A DNA stretch of 64,000 nucleotides from Mactra quadrangularis (lineage: Eukaryota > Mollusca > Bivalvia > Venerida > Mactridae). How positions within the stretch are numbered: position 1 is the first letter of the stretch; every line of letters starts with the position of its first letter. The DNA is taken from contig CM046296.1 of assembly GCA_025267735.1 (NCBI GenBank), positions 22,036,464 through 22,100,463 of the forward strand, in the 5' to 3' direction. Positions 10,030 to 23,859 of this stretch are shown one piece after another. The position numbers and the translations under genes were made by a program. The notes under the pieces were generated by a model that was not told the DNA's origin, searched no databases, and saw nothing but the letters and a program-made list of their open reading frames with translations.

Positions 10030-13000
10030 ATATCAAAAGCCCATGAATTTTATCCATAAATACAAAACACACATAAAATTATGTAAAAATATTAAAGGTA
10101 CATGAAATTATCTTTCAATACTTAATGCTTATGGCATTATCCTAGAATACCAAACACACATGCAGTTACCAATCAATTCAATAGGCACATGCAATTATCC
10201 ATAAATACAAAATTCACATGAAAAAAATACAAAACCCTTATAAAATTATTCATTAGTGCCATACCCTCATGACATTTATCATAAATGCAAAACCCATATG
10301 AAATTATATATGAATATCAAACCCACATGAAATTATACATGAATACCTAATCCACATGAAATTATCCATAAGTACCATATGCTTATGTCATTAATCATAA
10401 ATGCCAAACTCGTATGAAATTATACATGAATACCAAACACACATGAAATTATTGATAAATACTAACGGCACATAATATAATCCATCAATACCTAATGCCT
10501 ATGAAATTATCCATTAATACAAAACACGCATGAACTCATCAAAAAGTCCCAAATGCCCAACAACACATGAATTTATCCATATATACCAGACTAGCTGATC
10601 CATGTGCATCAAACCTAGATAAGATAATCCATAAACATCCAACGCCGATGACATTATCCTTATACATCCAACCCAGATAAGATTGTTTATATACATCCAA
10701 CCCAGATGAGATGATCCATATAAAATTACCCATAAATACCAAACGCATATGAAATCATCAATAAATAACAAACCACTTTGAAAATAACAAAAAATACCAA
10801 CATGAAATTATCCATAAATACCAAACACACAGGAACGTATATCCATAAATACCAACCCAGACTATCTGATCCACATACATCCAACCCAGATGAGATGATC
10901 CATATAAAATTAACTATTAACACAAAGTACACGTGAAAGTATCCCTAAATACCAACCCAGACTAGCTGTTCAATATACATCCAACTCAATTGAGAGTATC
11001 CATATACGTACATCCAACCCAGATGAGATGATCCATATAAATTATCCATAAATACCAAGCACACATGATAGTATCCATAAATACCAACCAGACTAGCTGA
11101 TCCATGTACATCCAACCCAGAAAATATCCATGAATACTAATCCCGCATAAAATTATCCATAAATGACAGACATACATGCACGCATATCCATAAATACCAA
11201 CCCAGACTATCTGATCCATATACATCCAAACAAGAAAAGATCATCCATATACATCCAAACCAGATAAAAATCATCCATATATGTCCAAACCAGATAAGAT
11301 CATCCATGTACATCCAACTCAGATGATATCATCCATATACATCTAAACCAGATTAGATCATCCATATACACCCAAACCAGATTAGATCATCCATATACAT
11401 CCAACACAAATGAGATTATCCGTATACATCCAAACCAGATACGATCATCTATATACATCCCACGCCGATAAGATCATCCATATACATCCCAACCAGATAA
11501 GATTATCTATATACATCCAAATCAGATAAGATCATCCATATACATCCAACTCAGATAAGATCATCCATATACATTCAAACCAGATCAGATCATCCATATG
11601 CATCCAAACCAGATAAGATAATCGATATACGTCCAAACAAGATAAGATCATCCATATACATCCAACTCAAATGAGATCATCCATATACATCTAAATAAGA
11701 TTAGATCATCCATATACACCCAAACCAGATAAGACCATCCATATATATCCAACACAAATGAGATTATCTGTATACATCCAAACCAGATACGATCATCTAT
11801 ATACATCCCACACAGATAAGATCATCCATATACATCCCAACCAGATAAGATTATCTATATACATCCAAATCAGATAAGATCATCCATATACATCCAACTC
11901 AGATAAGATCATCCATAAACATTCAAACCAGATCAGATCATACATATGCATCCAAACCAGATAAGATAATCGATATACATCCAAACTAGATAAGATCTTC
12001 CATATACATCCAACACTGATGAGATCATCCATATACATCCAAACCAGATAAGATTATCCATATACATGCAAATTAGATAAGATCATCCATATACATCCAA
12101 ACCAGTTAAGATCATCATATACATCTAAACCAGATTAGATCATCTATATACATCTAAACCAGATTTGCTCATCCATATACACCCAAACCAGATTAGATCA
12201 TCCATATACATCCAACACAAATGAGATTATCCGTATACATCCAAACCAGATACGATCATCTATATACATCCAACGCTGATGAGATCATCCATATACATCC
12301 CAACCAGATAAGATTATCTATATACATCTAAATCAGATAAGATCATCCATATACACCCGAACCAGATAAGATCATCCATGTACATCTACACCAGATTAGA
12401 TCATCCATATACATCTACACCAGATTTGATCATCCATATACACCCAAACCAGATTAGATCATCCATATACATCCAACATAAATGAAATTATCCGTATACA
12501 TCAAAACCAGATACGATCATCTATATACATCCAACGCTGATGAGATCATCCATAAACGTCCAAACCAGATTAGATCATCCATATACATCCAACACAAATG
12601 AGATTATCCGTATACATCAAAACCAGATACGATCATCTATATACATCCAACGCTGATGAGATCATCCATAAACGTCCAAACCAGATAAGATCATCTATAT
12701 ACATCCAAACCAGATAAGATCCACCATATACATCCAACTCAGATGAGATCATCCATATACATCCAACTCAGACAAGATCATCCATATGCATTCAAACCAG
12801 ATCAGATCATCATATGATCCAAACCAGCCAAGATAATCCATATACGTCCAAACCATATAAGATCATCCATATGTATCCAACACAGATGAGATCATCCACA
12901 TTCATCCAAACCAGATACCATCATCCATTTACATCCAACACTGATGAGATCATCCATATACATCCAAACCAGATAAGATCATCCATATACATCCAAACCA

Positions 13001-13318
13001 GATAAGATCATCCATATACATCCAAACCAGATAAGATCATCCATATACATCTCAACCAGATAAGGTCAACCATATACATCCAAACCAGATAAGATCATCC
13101 ATATACATCCAACTCAGATGATATCATCCATATACATCTTAACCAGATTAGATTATCCATATACACCCAAACCAGATTAGATCATCCATATACATCCAAC
13201 ACAGATGAGATTAACCATATACAACCAACCCAGATAAGATTACCCTGATACATCCAACTCAGATGAGACGATCTATACATACCAAACCAGATGAGATGAG
13301 ATGAGATGATCCATAATA
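10030..13318 (+). repeat. 29-bp minisatellite (about 110 copies) with sequence gradient
   Basis: The left part (to about 11,000) has units like AAATTATCCATAAATACC plus AAACACACATG. The right part has GATCATCCATATACATCC plus AAACCAGATAA. Both are 29 bp and intergrade, so they are one family. Higher-order repeats are visible: the variant CCGTATACATCCAAACCAG recurs at 11,420 and, with one change, at 11,768 (348 bp, 12 units), then at about 12,231 (about 16 units). A related pair at 12,493 and 12,609 is 116 bp apart (4 units). Confidence 0.95.
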
Positions 13319-14079
13319 TTCCATGTCTCTTAGTTTTAGTTTGCATATGAAAAATGCATACACTCCGGCTTGAGATAAGACCACAGGTTACGGCAATGGT
13401 CGCAGCGCTCTTGCTTGAGGTCCTACTCCTAACGGAGTCCGTACCCAATGCATCCGTCGGGGTCAGTGTTCATTTGCCTTGGTGACAAAGGATATGTATG
13501 CACGCGTATACATCATCCATAGTGTTTCGTCACTATGTTTAGTGTATACGTCGTATGTCAAAACGGTGCGACTTAAGAGTTAGAGTTAAGATAAGCCCCA
13601 CCTCTACTCACCCACCCTGAGTTGCACTGACTATTGCTTTATGTGGGTAACTTGACCTTATATTGATGTGTTAGTTCTTTAATGATCTAACTGTATCATG
13701 TAAGCCAGTCACAAGTCTGGATAAACAAGGAGTGACCACTGTAGTAATCTAGAATAGTAATCCATGAATGTTATAAATTCTCTGATAATTATTATACAAA
13801 TCAAACACACTACCCATCAACATACATAAATAAGTATCAGCCAAGCTCTGTTGGATGGAGTTTATGATCAAAATTCACTTTTCAACTAATAACTCTTTTG
13901 AAGTAAAAGTTTATCAATGTGTGGCATGCTGCTGCATATCACTTGGGACCAGCGACATGACACTCTTTTAGTTTAATGCAAAATACCTTGTGCTAGTGAT
14001 CGTTCTCTATGTCATGAGGAGTTCTGAGTTCAAGTCTCAGTGGGAGTTAATTGGCTGGCTCTCAGGTGATTTATTAAAG
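13319..14079. other. Non-repetitive island, no gene recognised
   Basis: This 760-bp stretch lies between two large arrays and has more balanced composition than either. The small reverse-strand frame covering 13,182-13,448 starts here and runs into the 29-bp array, so I do not treat it as a gene. Notable content is a tRNA-like segment at 13,962-14,047. It may be a remnant of a mobile element or simply unique spacer. Confidence 0.5.
13962..14047 (+). ncRNA. tRNA-like / SINE-like relic
   Basis: A perfect T-arm is visible: CTGAG (14024-14028), a 7-base loop TTCAAGT, then CTCAG (14036-14040). This also gives a Pol III B-box-like GAGTTCAAGTC. The following TGGGAGT can pair partly with ACTCTTT at 13962 (four Watson-Crick and two G-T pairs). 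The D and anticodon arms are not convincing and the length (86 nt) is long, so this is not a functional tRNA. A decayed tRNA or tRNA-derived SINE is possible, as is chance. Confidence 0.25.
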
Positions 14080-17000
14080 CATGAATATAAAAATATAGTA
14101 AATTATGAACGAAATATAGCATGAATATAGAAATGATGAACAAAATGTAGCATGAATTTAGAAGTGATGAACAAAATGAAGCATGAATATAGAAAAAATG
14201 AACATCATATAACATCAATATAGAAATCTAAGAACGATGAACAAAATATAGTATGAATATAGAAATAATAATCAAAATATAGCATGAATATAGAAATGAT
14301 AATCAAAATATAGCATGAATAAAGAAGTGATGAACAAAATATAGCATGAATATAGAAATATAGAATTCATGAACAAAATATAGTATGAATATAGAAATAT
14401 AGAATTCATTAACAAAATATAGCATAGATATAGAAATGTAGGAATGATGAACAAAATATAGCATGAATATAGGAATGATGAACAAAATAAAGCATGAATA
14501 TAGCAATAAACAGAAATATAGAGTTGATGAACAAAATTAAGCATGAATATAGAAATAATGAAGAAATTATTACATGAATGTAGAAATAAAGGAAAGATGG
14601 ACAAAATTAAGCACGAATATAGAAATGATTAACACAAAAAACATGAATATAGAAATGATGAACAAAATTTAGCATGTAAATAGAAATAATGAACAAAATA
14701 AAACATGAATATAGAGATAATGAACAAAATAAAACATGAATATAGAAATGATGAACATCATATGGCATGAATATAGAAATGATGAACAAAATAAAGCTTG
14801 AATATAGACGTGATCAACAAAATACAGTATGAATATAGAAATAATGAACATAATATACAGTATGAATACAGAAATAAAGGAATGTTGAACAAAATATAGT
14901 ATGAATATAGAAATGATGAAAATAATATAGTATGAATGTAGCATTTAGGAAAGATGAACAAAATTTAGTATGAATATAAAATTGTATAAATATAGAAAAA
15001 AAGAAATGATAAACAAAACATACAGCATGAATATAGAAATTTACAGAAATATGCGAATGATGAACATAATAAAGCATTAATACAGAAACAATGAACATAA
15101 TATACAGTATCAATATAGAAATATTAGAAAGATGAACAAAACATTGTATGAATATATGAATGATGAACTAAATATAGCATGAATATAGAAATAATGAACA
15201 AAATATGATATGAATATAGAAATAATGATCATAATAAACAGTTTGAATATAGAAGTTTAGGAAAGATGAACACAATTTAGTATGAATATAGAAATGATGA
15301 ACAAAATATAGTATGAATATAGAAAAAAAGAAATGATAAACAAAAAACATACAGCATGAATATAGAAATTTACAGAAATATACGAATGATGAACATAATA
15401 AAGCATTAATACAAAAACAATGAACATAATATACAGTATGAATATAGAAATATGAGACAGATGAACAAAACATAGTATGAATATATGAATGATGAACAAA
15501 ATAAAAGATGAATATAGAAATAATGAACAAAATATAGCATGAATATAGAATAAAGGAATAATGAACATCATAAAGCATAAATATATAAATGATGAAAAAT
15601 ATAGCATGAATATAGAAATGATAAACAAAATATAGCCTGAATATAGGTATATAACGATGATGAACAAAATATAGCGTCAATAAAGGAATGATGAACAAAA
15701 TATAGCATAAATATAGAAAAAAAGAATGATAAACAAAATATATAGCATGAATATAGAAATTTACAGATATATATGAATGATGAACATAAAAAACATTTAT
15801 ATAGAAACAATGAACATAATATTTAGTATGAATATAGAAATATAAGAAAGATGAACAAAACATAGTATGAATATATGAATGATGAACTAAATATAGCATG
15901 AATATAGAAATAATGAACAAAATATAATATGAATATAGAAATAATGATCATAATATACAGTTTGAATATAGAAGTTTAGGAAAGATGAACACAATTTAGT
16001 ATGAATATAGAAATGATGAACAAAATATAGTATGAATATAGAAAAAAAAAGATAAACAAAAAACATACAGCATGAATATAGAAATTTACAGAAATATACG
16101 AATGATGAACATAATAAAGCATTAATATAGAAATAATGAACATAATATACAGTATGAATATAGAAATATAAGAAAGATGAACAAAACATGGTATGAATAT
16201 ATGAATGATGAACAAAATAAAAGATGAATATAGAAATACTGAACAAAATATAGCATGAATATAGAATGAAGGAATGATGAACATTATAAGGCATAAATAT
16301 ATAAATGATGAAAAATATAGCATGAATATAGAAATGATAAACAAAATATAGCCTGAATATAGGTATATAAGGATGATGAACAAAATATAGCGTCAATAAA
16401 GGAATGATGAACAAAATATAGCATAAATATAGAAAAAGAATGATAAACAAAATATATAGCATGAATATAGAAATTTACAGATATATATGAATGATGAACA
16501 TAAAAAACATTTATATAGAAACAATGAACATAATATATAGTATGAATTTAGAAATATATGAAAGATGAACAAAACATAGTATGAATATATGAATGATTAA
16601 CAAAATAAAAGATGAATATAGAAAGAATGAACAAAAGATAGCATTCATTTAGAAATGATGAACAAAATAAAGCATGAATATAGATATGATGAACAAAATA
16701 TAACATGAATATAGAAATGATGAACATCATATGGCATGAATATATATACAAGATGAACATCATATGATATGAATATAGAAATGATGAACAAAATTCAGCA
16801 TGAATATAGAAATGATGAACAAAATACAACATGAATATAGAAATGATGAACAAAATAAACCATGAATATAGAAATGATGAACAAAATAAACCATGAATAT
16901 AGAAATAATGAACATAATATACAGTATGAATATGGAAATATAAAATGATGAACAAAACATAGTATGAATATATGAATGTTGAACAAAATAAAAGATGAAT

Positions 17001-20000
17001 ATAGAAATAATGAACAAAATATAGCATGAATATAGAATAATGGAATGATGAACATCATATAGCATAAATATATAAATGATGAACAATATAGCATGAATAA
17101 AGAAATGATGAACATATATAACATGAATATAGAAATGATAAACAAAATATAGCATGAATAAGGGTATATAAGGATAATGAACAAAATATAGCATGAATGT
17201 AGGAAAAATGAACAAAATATAGCATGAATATAGAAAAAAAGAATGATACACAAAATATATAGCATGAATATTGAAATTTACAGATATATATGAATGATGA
17301 ACATAATAAAGCATTTATATAGAAACAATACACATAATATACGGTATGAATTTAAAAATATATGAAATATGAACAAAACATAGTATGAATATATGAATGA
17401 TTAACAAAATAAAAGATGAATATAGAAAGAATGAACAAAAGATAGCAATCATTTAGAAATGATGAACAAAATTTAGCATGAATATAGATATGATGAACAA
17501 AATATAACATGAATATAGAGATGGTGAACAGCATATGGCATGAATATAGAAATGATGAACAAAATAAACCATGAATATAGAAATAATGAACATAATATAC
17601 AGTATGAATATGGAAATATAGGAATGATGAACAAAATATACTATGAGTATAGAAATAATGAAAATAATTTAGTATGAATATTGAAATTTAGTAAAGATGA
17701 ACATAATTTAGTATGAATATTAAATTGATGTACAAAATATAGTATGAATATAGAAAAAAAGGAATGATAAACAAAACATACAGCATGAATATTGAAATTA
17801 ACAATAATATACGAACGGTGAACATAATAAAGCATTAATATAGACACAATGGACATAATGTACAGTATGAATATAGAAATATAAGAAAGATGAACAAAAC
17901 ATGGTATGAATATATGAAAGAAGAAAAAAAAGATTAATGTAGAAATAATGAACAAAATATAGCATATATATAGAATAAAGGAATAATGAACATCATTAAG
18001 CATACATATATAAATGATGAACAATATAGCATGAATATAGAAATGATGAACATATATAACACGAATATAGAAATGATGAACAAAAAATAGCATGAATATA
18101 GGTATATAAGGATGATGAACAGAATAAAGCATGAATATAGGAATGATAAACAAAATATAGCATGAATATAGAAAAAAGAATGATAAACAAAATATATAGA
18201 ATGAATGTAGAAATCACAGAAATTTAGGAATGATGAACATAATAAAGCATTAATATAGAAACAATGAACATTATATGCAGTATGAATATAGAAATATAGG
18301 AAAATTGAACAAAACATTGTATGAATATATGAATGATGAACAAAATATAGGTTGAATATAGAAATAATGAACAAAATATAGCATTAATATATAAATGATG
18401 AATAATATAGCATGAATTAAGAAATGATGAACATATATAGCATGAGTATAGAAATGATGAACGAAATATAGCATGAATATAGAAATAAAAGAATGATGAA
18501 CAGAAAACCATGAATATAGAAATAATGAAAATTATGAACAGTACGATTAAAGAAATATAGGAATGTAAACAAAATAAAGTATGAATATTTAGAAATAATG
18601 AACATAATATACAGTATGAATATAGGAAAGATGAACAAAATATAGTATGAATATACAAATGATGAACAAAATATGACGTGGATATATGAATGGTGAACAC
18701 AATAAAGCATGAATCTAGAAATTATGGACAATATATAGTATAAAAGTAGAAATAAAGGTATTATGAACAAAACATAGTATGAATATAGAAATTCACTAAA
18801 TAAAAGGAAAGATGAACTTAATTTAGCATGAATATAGAAATAACAAACATAATATACAGTATAAATATAGAAATATAGGAATGATGAACAAAATATTGCA
18901 TGAATATAGGAATGATGAACAAAATATAGCATGAATCTAGAAGTGATAAACAAAATATAGTATGAATATAGAAATAAAGGAAAGATAAAAAAAATAAAGT
19001 ATGAATATAGGAGTGAAGAGCAAAAATTGTATGAATATAGGCATGATGTACAAAATATAGTTTTAATATAGAAATATAGGAATGGTGAACAAAATATCGC
19101 ATAAATATTAAAATGATGATCAAAATATAGTATGAAAATAGAAATACAGGAATTGTGGGCAAACTATAAAGCATGAATATAGGAATATGCAGTTATATAG
19201 GAATGATGAACAAAAAATAGTATGAATAAAGAAAGGATGGACAAAATACAGTAAAATATAGAAATAGAGGAATGATAAACAAAATATAGCATGAATATAG
19301 AAATGATGGGTAAAATACAGTATTAATATAGAAATATAGGAATGCTGAACAAAATATAGTATACATAAAGAAATGTAAGAATGATGAACAAAATATAGCA
19401 TGAATATAAATATATGAATATAGGAAATATGAACAAAATATAAAATGAATAAAGGAAAAGTGGACAATATTCAGTATGAATATATGATGATTGAAAAAAT
19501 ACAGTATGAATATAGAAATATGATGAACAAAATATAGGTTTTAATATAGATATATTGAACAAAATATAGTATATATAAAGCAATATATAAATGATGAACA
19601 AAATATAGAATGAATATAGAAAGATAAACAAAATGTAGCATTAATACAGAAAAATAGAATGATGAACAAAATATAAAATAAATATAGAGTGATGAACAAA
19701 ATATAGAATAAATATAGAAAGATAGAATGATGAACAAAATATAGAATAAATATAGAAATATAGAATGATGAACAAAATATAGAATAAATATAGAAATATT
19801 GAATGATGTACAAAATATAGAATAAATATAGAAATATAGAATGATGAACAAAATATAGAATGAATCTAGAAATATAGAATGATGAACAAAATATAGAATA
19901 AATATAGAAATATAGAATGATGAACAAAATATAGAATAAATATAGAAATATTGAATGATGAACAAAATATAGTAAGCATATCATGAATGATGAGCAAAAT

Positions 20001-20695
20001 AAAGTATGAATATTGGAATGATGTACAAAAAAGTTTTGATATAGAAATATAGGATGGTGAACAAAATATTATAAAAATATAGGAATTAAAGGAATGATGA
20101 TCAAGACATTGCGTAATATAGGAAAATATAAAAGTAATGGACACAGTTATTGTTAACATATGAATACATGAATTATTGACAATATTTAGTATTGATACAA
20201 ATAAATATGATCAAAATATAGTGTAAATATAGGAATCAATGAATAAAGGAAAAATATAGCGTCAATATGGGAACATAGGGATGATGGACGAATATGGTGT
20301 AATAATAGGAATGTATGAAAATATTATCAAAATATTGTGTAAATATTGGATTACATGAATAATGGACAAATATAGTGAAAATATTGGATTACAGGGTTGG
20401 AAGAAAAATATAGAGTTAATGTAGGAATGACGATCGAAATACATATTTTATTGTGAAAATAATCATACAAGAATACTGAAAAATAAAGTGGGAATATGTG
20501 AATAAGGTAATGGGTAAGTATATAAGGTATAGAATTATCAAAATATATTGTAAACATATGGATGTATGAATGATTGACACAATATAGTGTAATTATAAGA
20601 ATACAAGAATAATGATCAAAATATAGTGTAAATAAATAAGGTATAAAATGATTAAAATGTAGTGTAAACATGTGGATGAAGGAATGATTATGTTG
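14080..20695 (+). repeat. 31-38-bp AT-rich satellite, plus orientation (about 200 copies)
   Basis: The basic 31-bp unit reads GATGAACAAAATATAG, CATGAATATAGAAAT. A longer 38-39-bp form has an extra ATATAGGAATGAT-type insert and predominates after about 18,800 (very regular at 19,650-19,970). A higher-order repeat of about 718 bp is visible, with the segment starting near 15,152 recurring near 15,870. Reverse-strand open frames rich in FVHHFYIHA peptides are artefacts of the repeat. The last 500 bp are decayed. Confidence 0.95.
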
Positions 20696-20699
20696 GTTT

Positions 20700-21045
20700 A
20701 TCGAAATAATAAATTTGATGATATATCGTTTAAACGAAATAATATTTCGATAAAACGAAATATTTTTTTCGAAAAAACGTAATTATTATTTCGATTTTTT
20801 AAAATAATTATTTCGTTTAAACGAAAAACGAAACGTTATTTCGATTAAACGAAATAATTATTTCAAAAAAACGTAATAATTATTTTGATTTTTCAAAATA
20901 ATATTATTTCGATTTTTCAAAAAAATTATTTCGTTCATACGTAATATTATTTGGTTAAATCGAAATAATATTTCGATAAAAACGAAATAATATTTCGTAA
21001 AAAAGAAATAATATAACGATTAAACGAAATATTTTTGAAAATAAA
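20700..21045. repeat. TTTCG/CGAAA palindromic block (partial element)
   Basis: Dense, overlapping inverted repeats of the type CGAAATAATTATTTCG and TTTCGTTTAAACGAAAT. Together with 21,046-21,087 it resembles the right part of the block ending near 29,390, so it appears to be the truncated right half of the same element. Confidence 0.85.
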
Positions 21046-21087
21046 AAACGTATTTTAAAATGTCACTTTACGGGCTCCGTATTTTTT
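21046..21087. repeat. Terminal motif of TTTCG element (right end)
   Basis: The string AATGTCACTTTACGGGCTCC, preceded by GTATTTTA, matches 29,350-29,385 and is the inverse of the left-end motif at about 21,398 and 27,818 (GGAGCCCTAAAATGACATTT). It therefore marks one end of the palindromic element family. Confidence 0.7.
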
Positions 21088-21459
21088 CCGATATGCATTT
21101 TTTTAAATTTTGTAATGCAGAAGCAATAAAGTCTGCTTACATTCAGTATAAACTGCATTAAGTGTCCGGATTGTCCACTTGCAACAGGTAACGTTTGAAC
21201 AAGTTTTAATATAACTGCCTCAAACAATTCATTCTGACATACTGAAATTCGTTATTTTCGTAGAATTTTGTTTTGTCAACATAACGGTGTTAAATAATTT
21301 TGATGACAGATTCGATAAATGAAATACGTGGTAACGAAACTCATCGACGCGGCCGCCATTTTGTTAATGGAGGTGCTTAAAAAGTCGTATTCCGTTTCTT
21401 TTTCTACGAAGCCCTGAAGTGACTTTTTGCAATACTGTTTTTATTATCACAACTATTTC

Positions 21460-22990
21460 ATTTAAACGTATTATTATTTCGTTTATTCAAAAAATGATTT
21501 CCAAATGATTATCACGTTTTTTTTCGAAATAATTATTTCGTTTTATCGAAATAGAATTTCGTTTAAACGAAATATCATTTCGAAAATATGCAAAATAATT
21601 TCGTTAAATCTAAATAATTATTTCGTTTCTTCGAAAAAAATATTTTGTTATATCAAAAAAATAATATTTCGTTTTATCGAAAATATTTTCACGTTTTTTT
21701 CGAAATGATTCTTTCGTTTTATCGAAATATTATATCGTTTTTTACAAAATAATATTTCGAATTTTCGAAATAATTATTTCGAAGAAACGAAATATAATTA
21801 TTTCGAAAAAAAAACCGAAAAAATATTACGTTTTATCGAAATAATTTTTACGTTTTTTACGAAATAATTATTTCGTTTTACCGAAATATTATTTTGTTTA
21901 AACGAAATATTATTTCGTTAAATCAAAATATTTTTTTTCGATAAAACGAAATAAATATTCCGTTTCTTTTTCGTAATAATATTACAGTAAAGTTCCGCTA
22001 TTAAGACCAGCAAAATCTATGGTCTTAAAAGCAGACCTGTCTTTTTTAAGAGACCCTTTTATTCACAAATTAATAATAAAAAAATAATATTTCGTTTTAT
22101 CGAAAATATTTTTACGCTTTTTCGAAATAATTCTTTCGTTTTATCGAAATATTATTTCGTTTTTTACAAAATAATATTTCGAATTTTCGAAATAATTATT
22201 TCGAAAAAAAACGAAATATAATTATTTTGAAAAAAAAAACCAAAAAAAAAACGAAAAAATATTTCGTTTTATCGAAATAATTTTTCTGATTTAACGAAAT
22301 AATAATACGTTTAAACGAAATAATATTTCGATAAAACGAAATAATTATTTCGTTGTTCTTTTCGAAATAAAACTATTTCGTTTTTTTTCGAAAAAAATAT
22401 TTCGTTTTATCGAAAAAATAATATTTCGTTTTATCGAAGAAATTTTTACGTATTTTCGGAATAATTATTACGTTTTATCGAAATAATTATTTCGAAAAAA
22501 ACGAACAAATTATTTCGAAAAAAACGAAATAATTTTTAAAATAAACGAAATATAGTAAATGTCCGCTAACAAGACCACTTTTGTTATTTTAAAATCATGC
22601 AATTTTTGACAATACATTAAGACCCAAACACTTAATTTGTGAATAAAAAGGTCTCTTTAAAAAGACAGGTCCGCTTTTAAGACCATAGATTTTGCTGGTC
22701 TGTAATATTATTACGAAAAAGAAACGGAATAATTATTTCGTTTTATCGAAAAAATATTTTGATTTAACGAAATAATATTACATTTAAACAAAAATAATAT
22801 TTCGGTTAAAAGAAATAATTATTTCGAAAAAAAGTAAAAATTATTTCGATTTTTCGAAATAATACTATTTCGATTTTTCTAAATAATTATTTCGTTTATA
22901 CGTTATATTATTTCGTTAATCGAAATATTATTTCGAAAAAAAACCCAAAATAATATTTTGTTTAATCGAAAAAGGAAATAATATTTCATA
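21460..22990. repeat. TTTCG/CGAAA palindromic block with a nested palindrome
   Basis: About 1.5 kb dominated by self-complementary motifs (TTATTTCG, CGAAATAAT, TTTTATCGAAATA). The left-end motif is at 21,398-21,425; the right end equivalent to 29,350-29,390 is absent. Both strands look alike here. Open frames such as 21,505-21,708 are artefacts. Confidence 0.9.
21955..22735. mobile_element. Nested palindromic MITE-like insertion
   Basis: Left arm (about 21,955-22,067): TTTCGTAATAATATTACAG, AAGTTCCGCTATTAAGACC, GGTCTTAAAAGCAGACCTG. Right arm (about 22,630-22,735) carries the reverse complement, including AAAGACAGGTCCGCTTTTAA and CTGTAATATTATTACG. The right arm lacks about 17 bases after CAG that the left arm has. 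A third related end, TAGTAAATGTCCGCTAACAA, occurs at 22,554. The TACAGTAAA...CCGCTAnnAAGACC pattern resembles pogo/Tigger-type TIRs. There is no coding capacity. Confidence 0.65.
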
Positions 22991-23463
22991 TTTCAATAAT
23001 ATTTTATAATAGATTAAGTGTTTTAGTAGTTTATTTTTTGGTCTATATAGAAGGTACACGTGTCACCAATTATATGTAAATCAAAAGTATTATATTATTT
23101 GATTACATATTTGATTTCGTTTGTTTGAAGACTCAACTGCGTGGGTTTTCACACGGTCCGTTGATTATAGTACAATGTATATATTAAACATTGTTTGTGA
23201 CACGCTGTTTATTTAAAAATTCATTTAACAGTCGCTGCTAAATACTGATGCAAATTCGCGCCAAAAGTATGTTATGAAAATTGTAAAAGTATGTTGGGAC
23301 CAAACAATCGGTATGTTATAACCGAGTGTATGCTACATCCGGGTATGTTATAACCGAGTTGATTTTATATAGAATATATAAGGATGAAACATGGGCCAGA
23401 AAAAATGGTATGTTGAAACCAAGTGTATGTTATAACCGAATATGTTGTATCCAAGTTTTACTG
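22991..23463 (+). mobile_element. Right end of pogo/Tigger-like element, copy 1 (left end missing)
   Basis: Unique sequence leads into a subterminal region where TATGTTATAACCGAG or close variants recur several times (about 23,310-23,445). It ends in TCCAAGTTTTACTG at 23,463, followed by TA. This matches the right end at 30,014. No left TIR of the same element is found upstream, so this copy is truncated or rearranged. Confidence 0.75.
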
Positions 23464-23465
23464 TA

Positions 23466-23810
23466 CTTTATTTTGTGTATTTCACTATATTCCTATATTG
23501 ATACTAAATTTTGTCCATCTTTCTATACTCTTAAAATTGATACTATATTTTGTCTATCATTCAGATGTTCCGATATTCATACTATATTTTTATCATTATA
23601 CCTATACTCCTATATTAAAACTATATTTTGTCCATCATTCTATATTCCTGTATTTACACTGTATTCCGTCCATCATTCTTACTATCTAATGTTTACACAA
23701 TGTTTTAATAATCATTCCTTTATTCATATATTTACACTTTATTGTGTTCGCCATTCCTTTATTTCAATATTTACGCTATATTTTGTCCATAAATAAATTA
23801 TTTTTTTTTT
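23466..23810 (-). repeat. 38-bp satellite block, inverted orientation
   Basis: Units read TATATTTTGTCCATCATTC with TATATTCCTATATTGATAC, the reverse complement of the 14-20-kb array. The first 300 bp match 30,017-30,310. A T-rich run follows at about 23,800. Confidence 0.9.
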
Positions 23811-23859
23811 TTATTTTTTTTCCAATACTTACACGATATTTGTAAGATCAAATTATTTG

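Larger units (their letters stand above)
21088..23790 (+). repeat. Segmental duplication, copy 1
   Basis: This interval aligns with 27,411 to about 30,300. Shared landmarks include GTAATGCAGAAGCAATAAAG, GGCCGCCATTTTGTTAATGG, the TTTCG block, AGAAGGTACACGTGTCA, the transposon right end at 23,463, and about 300 bp of 38-bp satellite beyond that end. Copy 1 lacks about 100 bp present at 27,613-27,712 and about 170 bp present at about 29,390-29,560. It also contains a distinct palindrome at 21,955-22,735. Because homology continues past the transposon end into the satellite, this is a duplication of a larger segment rather than two transposition events. Confidence 0.85.

Noticed and set aside
10030..13318. 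CRISPR array
   Set aside because: Repeats of 29 bp are contiguous with no unique spacers and the DNA is eukaryotic in character.
13182..13448. 88-codon reverse frame at the edge of the 29-bp array
   Set aside because: Most of it is array sequence; the unique part shows no domain or splice context.
14030..20671. Reverse-strand open frames rich in F, Y, I and H as membrane proteins
   Set aside because: They are translations of the 31-38-bp AT-rich satellite and occur in several overlapping frames.
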